This document shows, piece after piece, positions 55,623 to 64,000 of a stretch of 64,000 nucleotides of DNA; position 1 is the first letter of the stretch, and the number at the start of each line of letters is the position of its first letter. Location of the stretch: NCBI GenBank assembly GCA_025084515.1, contig JAJAGP010000887.1, positions 186,001-250,000 of the forward strand, given 5' to 3'. The stretch is from Ancistrus triradiatus (lineage: Eukaryota; Chordata; Actinopteri; Siluriformes; Loricariidae). The notes under the pieces were generated by a model. The model ran no database searches, was not told where the DNA came from, and saw only the letters and a program-made list of their open reading frames with translations. Both the position numbers and the translations under genes were made by a program.

Positions 55623-56040
55623 AAAAAATTAATAGACCACTCCAAATTTTCTGAAAATCAACATATCTACATGTGTGGCAGAAGGTGGTCACCTGAACCA
55701 AATCTTATTTATTGAGGAACAATACAAGACAGATGAAAACTTTGATTTAATCATTGATTTCTGAACTTTCCAAACTTAAAACATTAGTATTGTTTTGTTA
55801 TCTTTATATTATTATTTGTATTATTGAGGTCTGGAAACACTGCATCATCTTTATTTTGACCAGTTGTCATTTATAGCTAATAAATGCTGCAAATAATTTT
55901 TTTTTTTTTTTTTTTTTTTGGAATTTACCAGTAATTGATAGAATAAACAAAAATGGTCCGTTTAACTCAAACTCATACAGTACCCACAAAAGGTAAAACC
56001 AGAGAAACTGATAAAAAGAACAAACGAGACAAAAGTAATA
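55621..56040. mobile_element. degenerate non-autonomous DNA element
   Basis: The left edge AATTAATAGACCACTCC and the region TTATTGAGGAACAATACAAG, with the right part AAAACCAGAGAAACTGATAA, are features of a common fish repeat whose end carries a TTAAGAGACCACT-like sequence. A T run at 55899-55919 interrupts it. No coding sequence. Superfamily undecided. Confidence 0.4.
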
Positions 56041-56105
56041 CAAGTATTTACACCTTTATTTGCTGCAGAAAGCACTTGTTTAGAGCAATTAATTAACATG
56101 TTTTT

Positions 56106-56230
56106 AGTATGTGGGAGGATACTGGAGTATCTAGAGTAAACCCACGCAGACACAGGAAGGGCATGTTAACTCCTCACAGGTGGAGTCCAAGGTTGGGATC
56201 AAACTGGGATCCATGGAGCAAATACACTAA
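56106..56230 (-). repeat. SINE-type repeat fragment
   Basis: GTATGTGGGAGGATACTGGA, CCCACGCAGACACAGGAAGG and TGGGATCAAACTGGGATCCA match the repeat at 12309 in the same (reverse) orientation, with many changes. Confidence 0.65.
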
Positions 56231-56469
56231 CTATTTGGAAGATCATGCTGCCCCTCTTGCTGAGTTGGCATGGTTGTATGTACTAGAATGAATTTATCAG
56301 ATGCCATAGCGTTGCTGAGGATTTTAAACTTGGTAGACGCTTGCTGGCCCCTGCATTAGACAATTCTAGCACATCGTTACAGGTTGCACAGGTACATCAA
56401 AGTCATTGCCATTCTTGGACATAAAATTATATTTTTCGTTAATTAGCTTGAACCTTTATTAACAATATA

Positions 56470-56830
56470 GGTCGAGAAGGTGGGTCTAGACAATAACCCT
56501 AAGAACACAAGTCATTCTAAAAAGGATGGTTAAAGAAGAATAAAGTTAATGTGTTGGAATGGCCAAGTCAAAGTCCTGACCTTAATCCAATCGAAATGTT
56601 ATGGAAGTACCTGAAGTCAGCAACCCACCAACATCCCAGAGTTGAAGCTGTTCTGTACAGAGGAATTGGCTGAAATAACTCCAAGCCGATGTGCAGGACT
56701 GATCAACAGTTTAACTGGGTTCTTTTTATCTACTTTTAGTACTTATGTGAAAATTTGATGATGTTTTAGGTCATATTTATGCAGAAATATGGAAAATTCT
56801 AAAGGGTTCACAGACTTTCAAGCACCACTG
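56470..56830 (+). mobile_element. Tc1 family A C-terminal fragment
   Basis: It begins at GTCGAGAAGGTGGGTC in the RRW-QQDN region and keeps the WPSQSPDLNPIEMLWKYLK box and ELKLFCTEELAEITPSRCAG. It then jumps to the right inverted repeat, which ends CACCACTG at 56830 followed by TA. The left part of the element is missing. Confidence 0.87.
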
Positions 56831-56834
56831 TATA

Positions 56835-57160
56835 GTGTGTTGCTCTATGTACATTTCTATGTTAATGTACACATCACAGAAGTGTAAATAATCCCATACC
56901 ATGACAAAAGCCTGTCTTTTGGACTTGCTGTTAACAGTTTGGATCCTTTTTTTCCTTTGTGCCATTGATCTGAAACACATGCCATCCATTCCTTCCAAAA
57001 AATATCTGGAATACTGGTTCATCTGATCACAATGCAAATTTCCACTGTGCGATGGTACCTGTGTGAAGTTGACCAGATGAAACATGAAATATCTGCAATG
57101 AAAGGTCTGCAATGAAATAAAAGTCAATGTAAGACACACTCCTTTTGTATTTCTATTTTC
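56835..57160 (-). mobile_element. Tc1 family D fragment
   Basis: It shares CACAGAAGTGTAAATAATCC, CCATACCATGACAAAAGCCT and TTGGACTTGCTGTTAACAGT with the copy at 49333-49430, then ends with the right-hand block GAAATATCTGCAATGAAAGG seen at 50045. Heavily deleted. Confidence 0.72.
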
Positions 57161-57389
57161 CATATCATCAGAGCTCGGAAACATGCTTGGGTTAAATTTT
57201 GTTGAGAACTTTTACAATTGTGTTAGTAATTTTCCAGTCCACCCACACTGGTCAATTTAAACCACATAATTCTGTTGGTTATTGGCATCTTATTGTAAAA
57301 AAATATTTTACCATAAACTAGATACCTGTGGGGAAAATACTTTTTAAGAATATTTGTCAAATACATTTTTGTATTTGTGCTTTGGTTAT

Positions 57390-57397
57390 CTATGCAG
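57390..57397 (+). other. GPBAR1: possible splice acceptor in GPBAR1 5' UTR
   Basis: TTATCTATGCAG followed by GATGG, 34 bases before the GPBAR1 start. Mammalian GPBAR1 has an untranslated exon upstream and an intronless coding region, so a 5' UTR intron ending here is plausible. No donor was identified. Confidence 0.3.
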
Positions 57398-57431
57398 GAT
57401 GGAGCTGGCATTATAGAATGATGTAGATTCC

Positions 57432-58472
57432 ATGAGCCAAGCCTATGTGATGGCCTCTATGCTTTGCAATGACTCAAGTTCCAGTGGACATGAAGAACGG
57501 CTCATCTATGCCATTACGCTGCCCCTCTCAACTGTTATCATTCTGGCCAACCTAATCATTTTTCTGGGCATTTGCTCCAGACACCAGCTGCACAACACAT
57601 CCAACTTCTTCTACCTGAGCCTGCTGGCATCTGATCTAGGAATGGGTGTGGCACTGCCACTTGTTCCCTGGATGGGCTTGACACGCACAATAGGATTTTC
57701 ATTTTGCCTTGTCTTACATGTTGTACCCAACTTCCTGTTCCTGGCTTTCCTCTTCAACCTAGTCCTGGTGCACTATGAACGGTACATGAGCATTGTGAAT
57801 CCATTACTGTGTGCTGACTGTTGGCTACACCGGCGATTTGCCCTGACATTGCTGGCTGTGTGGCTCCTGCCACTACTCTTTGCCCTGATGCCAGCATTTG
57901 GGTGGAACAATAAAGATGGACACAGGATAGTGGACAATAGCACTGCCCAGACCAGCTGTGAACCAAAGTCTAAAGACAACTGCTGTACATACAGGGTAGT
58001 TTTTCCTAACAGCTTTATCTATCTGGAAGTTTATGGTGTTCTTGCACCTGCCATCTTCTCAATGACTGCCATGACTATACATGTGTTGTGGATCACACGA
58101 GGGCAGCTGAGGAACATTCAGCGACTGCAGCGAGCTGTAAGTAGTAGAGAATGGCAAAGGAAAATGGAACTGCGCTACATTCGCTGTGTAGCCATCATCT
58201 CTCTTGCTTTCCTGACCTGTTGGGTGCCTTACATTGTCTACAGTCACATGTGCATGGCTTCCTTATTGAAGTGGGGTCCACAGGGCAGCAAAACGTTCTA
58301 TATTGTGCTTTCATGTAGTGGAATGGGCAGCATGGCTGCCCTGCCAATACTATTAGGGCTTGCCAATCGGGAGTACACCGACTCTGCTAGAAGGATTTTG
58401 TGTACGCTGTTTCATCACCGGCACAGAACACAAAGGCAAGATGTTTTAGACCTTCAGATACTTAATGGTTAA
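57432..58472 (+). CDS. GPBAR1: GPBAR1 (TGR5), G protein-coupled bile acid receptor 1
   Basis: A single uninterrupted frame of 346 residues (human 330) for a class A seven-helix receptor of the plasma membrane; in mammals it binds bile acids and signals through Gs and cAMP. Helix 1 is at about 24-47 (Asn40), helix 2 at 60-82 (Asp68), helix 3 at 92-116 with Cys92 for the disulphide and ERY (116-118) in place of DRY, helix 4 with Trp144, helix 5 at about 194-216, helix 6 with CWVP, and helix 7 with LPILLGLANREY instead of NPxxY. The blocks VPNFLFLAFLFNLVLVHYER, PAFGWN, YLEVYG and RLQRAV match mammalian GPBAR1. Glycosylation sites are at Asn13 and Asn169 (second extracellular loop). The AAMP neighbour supports the identity. 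The start ATGAGCCAAGCC is the first ATG in frame; Met7 or Met10 could also serve. Confidence 0.95.
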   Translation: MSQAYVMASMLCNDSSSSGHEERLIYAITLPLSTVIILANLIIFLGICSRHQLHNTSNFFYLSLLASDLGMGVALPLVPWMGLTRTIGFSFCLVLHVVPNFLFLAFLFNLVLVHYERYMSIVNPLLCADCWLHRRFALTLLAVWLLPLLFALMPAFGWNNKDGHRIVDNSTAQTSCEPKSKDNCCTYRVVFPNSFIYLEVYGVLAPAIFSMTAMTIHVLWITRGQLRNIQRLQRAVSSREWQRKMELRYIRCVAIISLAFLTCWVPYIVYSHMCMASLLKWGPQGSKTFYIVLSCSGMGSMAALPILLGLANREYTDSARRILCTLFHHRHRTQRQDVLDLQILNG

Positions 58473-60541
58473 AAACTGGAGATGATTCCTAATGTTAGAT
58501 TAGCGAATCTAATCTAAAGTGGTACAGTATGAAAAGTTTTTTTTTTTTTTAAACCCAATCCTGGTTTAAAAATGGTTTTCCATTGTTGTTTTTTTTCACC
58601 ATACTTTTCAGAGGACACCACATTAGATTTGGTGGCAATGCAAGTATTACAATATTTAATTAGGAAAATGGCTAGACTATTTAAAAGAAGTTCATAGTCC
58701 ACCAGATATTTCTTACCTCAAACAAGACTAGCTTATTTTTGAAAATCATTTATTACACTTGGTCTTTTATAACACTTCAAAACACTGTTGGAGAGCTTTG
58801 GCACAATGTGAATAATTACAGCTTCAAGAGAACGCTTACACGGGTTAACTTGCTGTTCATTTGTCTGAAAAGTCTGGACATGTGTCTATGCAAACTGGAA
58901 AGGCAAAGCTTTTACTGAGGATGCATCACAAGAAAATTATTTAAGCATGTCTTTACAACTAACAATATTCATACTATCGATCATATCTTATTTACTTTGG
59001 TTCTTTCAAGGTCTCCACTTTGTAGGTCAAGCTAAACATAAAAATCTTAGCATCCAGAAAATTCAAATCAAATTTGCCATTATATTCAAAACCTTGTTGC
59101 CAGTTAAATGCTTACTAAGCCCCAAGTAATATTAACAGTACATTTTTAATCAGTTAAAGTTGCCTGCACTGTTATTCAGACAAGATTCACAAACCAACAA
59201 ACAGCTGTACTTGCAAAAACCACATTTAGTTACATTGAACCTTGTGCATTTATGCAGTAGAATCTGCTGTCACACAGAAATGAGCAAAGCTATATTAGAA
59301 AATGTCTAAACTGGTCTTCACTACTGTCCCCTATAGGCTAATAATGCTATATAATATGTAAAATGCGGGGAATAGAGCTATGGGACCATTTTGGACAAGA
59401 CCTGTGACAAGACCTATGACTACAGGTATCTGCAGATTAATTAACAACAATGTGATTAATGGCTTTAAAATATTTTATGTATTATTTATTAATCATTAAC
59501 ACGTAATCGTAACCCATTAACAACAACCTATTACCTATTCTTTCCATAAATAAATTGTTACCTATTAATAACAGTACGTACTAAATAATATTTTTATGTA
59601 TACTTTTTGGGAATGTAGCCAAGAGCTCACTTGCACATGTCAGTGTTGTATGATAAATATCACCAAATATCACCAAATCAGCCTGTGATTTTCATGCAAA
59701 TAAGCTAGCCTGAAAGAAAAGTTGCCAAATGTATGCGTGTTTTATATGTTTCAACTGGATGCGTAACCTGCATGGATAACGCTCAAATCAGATGGACACA
59801 TTTACTGACTGGTTACTGACAGTTTTGTACTTCTGAGAGAACAGACTCAAAATGTAACTTCCACCTAGTTTCACCACTACCCCTACCACCTTTTGGAAAG
59901 ACTGCAACATACAAAAGTCTTAGGAAATCCATCTCAGCTGTCCTCCAGCTATAGCGTTACCTGTACATCAGAAACACAGCAACTTCCATTTTTGGAATCA
60001 GGAACATTCTTCATGGCTTGTGATGTTTACTTTTTGGATATGTAAATAAAATTGTATTACTTCTCTGGTAATGACATACTATTTTTTTTAGATCAGTTTT
60101 CTAGTAGCTCTCATCCAACAACAGTGTGGTGGAAAACTCACAATCTCTGAGCCCTGGGCCCTATGCTGTATCCATGGGAGAAAAACAATGCTCGTACTGA
60201 GTGTTAACAGGCTAAGCTGAGGAAGCATAAGCTAGATTGATGGTTTTCATAAAGGCCAGCTTTCACAGCTCTGCATCTCTGGTTTTGGGGAGAGAGTGAG
60301 AAGGCTATGTACTCTTTGTACAGCCCCTATAATGGAATACATTCCAGAGTGTTTGTGCACACTATTACTTACTCCTTACATGGCTTACTGGATAGCACTT
60401 GTTTATGAAATTGAGACTGATCAGGTCTCTCAGGGATATATTAAAGGATAAACTATAAAAGGTTGTTATCAAAGCATCAAATTAGTTATGTGTGGACAGC
60501 TGTATAGCATTACATTTGAATCACTAAGTAAGTTTATACTA
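58473..60541. other. GPBAR1 3' UTR and intergenic DNA
   Basis: No further coding region is supported. AATAAA-type signals occur near 59555 and 60045, but the transcript end is not known. No transposon motif recognised. Confidence 0.4.
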
Positions 60542-60890
60542 AGTAAGTTTATACACCTTTTAACCATAATGACCTCCTCTAACCATAATGACCTCCTCAC
60601 CACCTTTTGGCAAACTTTCATAAACTGTTGCATTGTTTTTAAATCAGGTTTTCACTTTTGGCCATCACTGTATGTAATTCCGACAGTGGCATTCCCTGTC
60701 TGTATCATATGCCGATTGCAAGTAAATTACACTGGGTAACTAATAGAAGTGTGTTTTATTAGGACTTTTCATACTGAACTCAAATCTGTTTTTAGACTGT
60801 TTCAGGTATGTTTTTAGGTGACAAATAAACTGTACAATAAGTGTATATAATATTTTCATAAAAATGTCTTAAAAGGTGTATAAACTTACT
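60542..60890. mobile_element. candidate MITE with 21-base perfect terminal repeats
   Basis: AGTAAGTTTATACACCTTTT(A) at 60542-60562 and its exact reverse complement at 60870-60890. The 349-base interior has no coding sequence. Just left, CTAAGTAAGTTTATA is repeated in tandem (about 60524-60555), and AACCATAATGACCTCCTC is duplicated at about 60562-60598. Superfamily unknown. Confidence 0.6.
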
Positions 60891-60949
60891 TATCAACTGC
60901 ACAGGTGTATCCATCTTCTCGGTATACTTTCTCATTACCTAATCTCATC

Positions 60950-61070
60950 AGCACTCTGCTGTAATTTTTGGAGACCTTCCTCAGCTTGGCAGAGGCGGGA
61001 ATTGAACCATTTACCTTCTGATCAATAGTCCAGTACCTTAAAAGTTAGGCCATCACTGTTCCAATACAAA
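60950..61070 (-). mobile_element. SINE fragment, V-SINE-like 5' part
   Basis: Minus-strand reading gives TTAGGGTACTGGACTATTGA-like sequence, AGAAGGTAAATGGTTCAATT and CCCGCCTCTGCCAAGCTGAG, matching the tRNA-like head of the SINE at 5540. Confidence 0.65.
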
Positions 61071-61099
61071 GTATCTGTATTTCTGCCAGACTCTATCTA

Positions 61100-63170
61100 A
61101 CCCTGGACACGACTGCCCCTGCTAGGGTTAAACGTATTAGGGAAAAAAGGCTAGCACCATGGTATAATGACCACACCCGTACCTTAAAGCAAAGAACACG
61201 GCATTTAGAGTGCAAGTGGAGACATAGTAAATTGGAGGTGTTTAAGATTGCTTGGAGGGACAGCATGGCAGAGTATAAGCATGCCCTCACTAAAGCTAAA
61301 GCTGCATACTTCTCCTCAATCATAGAGAAAAATAAGAATAATCCAAGATTTCTCTTTAATACAGTCTCCAAATTAACAAAAAAACCCACAGAAAGAGACT
61401 CTTCCATTCTGTGTAATTTTAACAGTAATGATTTCATGACTTTCTTTAATGATAAGATAGAAAACATTAGGTAAAAAACTCAATGCTCATCACATCACCA
61501 AACTGTTCAGCCACCTTCAAGATGCAGCACTAGTGAAGACTTACGTTTAATGAGCTGTAAATCAAGACTAGAATCTTTTACCCCAATTACTAATACTGAA
61601 CTATCCGCACTGATCAGCTCGTCTAAGTCATCAACATGTTTATTAGATCCAATTTCTACACGTCTACTCAAACAAGTATTACCTAGGGTTATAGAGCCAG
61701 TGTTAGCTATTTTAAATTCATCCCTTACCTTAGGTTATGTGCCCAAATCCTTTAAGTCTGCCGTTATCAAACCACTGATTAAAAAAGCCAATCTTGACCC
61801 TTGTGTGATATCTAATTATAGACCAATTTCAAATCTACCGTTTCTGTCCAAAATGTTAGAAAAAGCCATCTATCAGCAGCTCTGCAGTTACCTCCAAAGG
61901 AATGAAATTTATGAAACATTTCAGTCGCTTCAGGCCCCATCATAGTACTGAAACAGCATTAATTAGGGTACTAAAATGACTTGTTAATGTCCTCAGATAA
62001 GGGATGTGTTTCTTTTCTTGTTCTGTTAGATTTAAGTGCAGCATTTGACACTATAGATCATGATGTTTTTACTAAACAGACTAGAAAAAATACTGTAGGT
62101 ATTAAAAGATCAGCACTTTCTTGGTTTTAAATCCTACTTAACTGACCGGTTACCAGTTTGTTCATATAAATAATCTAAGGTCTAAGCTCTCAAAAGTGAA
62201 GTATGGCGTGCCTCAGGGGTCAGTACTTGGCCCGCTTTTATTCTCTCTGTACATGCTACCACTAGGCTCAGTTATTCGTAAACATGGCATTAGTTTCCAC
62301 TGCTATGCAGATTGATACACAGCTGTACATATCAGCCAAACCTAATGACAGCCTTACAAATCAACAAAATCGAGGACTGTGTAAAGGAAATAAAAAGATT
62401 GGATGTTTATTTAATTTTCTCTTACTTAACTCAGATAAAAACTGAGGTTCTTTAGTGGGGACCCAAGGCTGTGAGAGACAGGGGTTGGCTTACATCTATC
62501 CTAAATCTAGATGGCTGTCCAGTATTTGCCCAGTCCATCTGTATAAAACTTAGGTGTCACATTTGATTCAGATCTTCTCCCTTTGATGCGCACATTAGCA
62601 GCATCACTCGAATTGCTTTCTTTCAATTACATAATATCGCTAAACTTAGAAATATCCTCTCTTTTAAATGATGCGAGAAAAACTTGTTCATGCATTTATA
62701 ACCTCAAGGTTGGATTACTGTAACGCCTTACTTACTGGGATGCTCTAGTAAATCTATAAAAAAAAAAAACTTCAGTTAGTTCAGAATGCAGCTGCCCGAG
62801 TGCTAACTCGAACTAGAAAAATTTGATCATATCACTCCTGTTCTATCATCACTACACTGGGTTACCAGTCAAAATTTCCGCATTGATTACAAAAATACTT
62901 CTTTTAACTTATAAAGCTCTACATGGCTGGCCCCACATTATCTGAGTGAACTCTTAGAGTTTTTACAATCCAACTCATCTACTTCGTTCGCAGGGTGCAG
63001 GACTTCTTTTAGTTCCTAGAATTAAAAAAGTCACAGCAGGGGAAAGGCTTTCTCATACATGGCCCCCCAACTATGGAGTAAACTTCCCACTTTCGTTCGA
63101 GATTCAGACACTCTCCAAAGTTTTAAGTCTAGGCTAAAGACATACCTATTTACACAGGCTTTTGACTAGA
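61100..63170 (+). pseudogene. L2 LINE reverse transcriptase remnant
   Basis: Frame 61232-61474 has the linker before the polymerase (WRDSMAEYKHALTKAKAAYF, ENKNNPRFLFNTVSKLT). Frame 61550-61945 holds KSSTCLLDPISTRLLKQVLP and NYRPISNLPFLSKMLEKAIY. Then broken frames continue: STETALIRVL, VLLDLSAAFDTIDHDVF (motif A, Asp kept), KYGVPQGSVLGPLLFSLYML (motif B), HCYAD then a stop where the second Asp of the YADD box should be (about 62302-62320), and AAARVLTRTRK, HWLPV-like pieces up to 63165 (KTYLFTQAFD). Many frameshifts; inactive. Confidence 0.88.
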
Positions 63171-63707
63171 TTTAGACCAGGATGCATGGCTTGGGGTCCA
63201 CTGGGGCCGGAGTCTGGAGTCATGTCTGGCCTGCCTGCCTTGTCCGCTAGCCGGGAGTGTCGAGTGGGCGGTCAGGCTGAACTGGGGCTTCGGTCTTCGT
63301 GATCTTGACTCGTGCATCCTTGCCTTAGAATAAGGGCAGAGCTGGGGGTTCATAGTCAAAGAGTCTTATGGTGATCAGAGACGTGGGGGTTTGCTGTGTC
63401 TTCTGCCTGCCGTGGGGTTGCCAATGGTCTCATGTGATCCCTCTTGGGCTGTGTTTCCTACCAGTTTCTCCTCTTTCTAGCTATGCTGCTATAGCTAATG
63501 CTTGCCAGGGTCTCATGCTACACTTGGCATCAGTTGATTGACATGGCATCAGTGATTGTTAATAGACACTGTGCTCTTAAATCAATAACTAATTACATTT
63601 TCTGTTTTTCTCTCCGAGCTGTGTCCCGGCAGTTCCGGCCCCCACACATGATGTTCATCTGCAGGAGCTCCACTCAAGCTTGCTTCCGTCATCAGCTCCA
63701 GCCCCAT

Positions 63708-63890
63708 CATACCCGGGCCACTTAATGTCGATGTGAAGTACTTTACATTTTATTTTAACTTTGACTCCATGACTTTAGTTTCGCTCTTAGATTTATTCAT
63801 CATACCCGGGCCAGTTAATGTCGATGTGCATACTTCACACATTTTATTTCAAACTTTGGACTCCATGACTTTAGTTTCGCTCTTAGATTT
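63708..63890 (+). repeat. tandem duplication in L2 3' UTR
   Basis: Two ~93-base units, each starting CATACCCGGGCCA(C/G)TTAATG and ending TTTAGTTTCGCTCTTAGATT. The other L2 copy at 18050-18150 has a single unit. Confidence 0.8.
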
Positions 63891-64000
63891 ATCATCTACG
63901 CCGCCCAAGGAGGTTGGGTCCCTTTTTGAGTCTTGGTCCTCCCAAGGTTTCTTCCTAGAACTAGGGAGGTTTTCCTTGCCACTGTCACCCTAGGCTTGCT

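Larger units (their letters stand above)
61085..64000 (+). mobile_element. L2-type LINE, 5'-truncated, runs off window
   Basis: It contains the second half of ORF2 (reverse transcriptase) and a long 3' untranslated region that continues past the window end. The 3' part matches 17453-18360, whose terminus shows the full L2 end. The endonuclease is not present apart from its last part, if any. Confidence 0.9.

Overview
The window is repeat-rich vertebrate nuclear DNA, almost certainly from a teleost fish. The evidence is two conserved vertebrate genes (an 11-exon AAMP and an intronless-coding GPBAR1) set among many degenerate Tc1-like transposons, tRNA-derived SINEs, CR1/Rex- and L2-type LINEs, Gypsy-type LTR elements, hAT and Harbinger remnants, and CA/TA microsatellites. 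This repeat mix suggests an otophysan such as a catfish or characin, but the species cannot be fixed from the sequence.

Layout. Positions 1-38160 hold no host gene I can support. They are layers of transposons, often nested: a Tc1 copy holding a LINE tail that itself holds a young LTR element with an assembly gap (514-2553); an intact-ended but dead Tc1 (3147-4623); a decayed Gypsy element inside another Tc1 (5807-10367); a Tc1 split by an L2 3' end (16985-18475); a Tc1 inside an older Tc1 next to a local duplication (21690-25345); a CR1/Rex-type LINE (25731-27410); several further Tc1 lineages (29502-32240); a hAT C-terminal remnant (34190-34960); and a Harbinger element (35222-37867). A CpG-bearing, apparently non-repeat stretch at 28175-28830 is the only unexplained candidate for a host promoter.

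Positions 38160-52726 carry AAMP, a WD40-repeat protein. All ten introns are GT-AG with consistent phases and the 416-residue product looks functional, although introns 2, 4, 6 and 10 are stuffed with transposon debris. The last intron alone (47140-52650) holds three Tc1-type elements and a pogo-like element with TA target duplications. GPBAR1, the cell-surface bile acid receptor, follows 4.7 kb downstream on the same strand (57432-58472). AAMP and GPBAR1 are also adjacent in mammals, which supports both identifications. The rest (58473-64000) is intergenic DNA with a candidate MITE and a 5'-truncated L2 LINE that runs off the end of the window.

No CRISPR array, operon, rRNA or genuine tRNA gene was seen. 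I found no clearly new biological system. The most notable signals are nested transposon histories, a few repeat families I could not name, a palindrome between CA and GT arrays, and the apparent AAMP-GPBAR1 orientation change. In this annotation Tc1-like copies are labelled A to G by sequence similarity within the window; these letters are mine and not database names.
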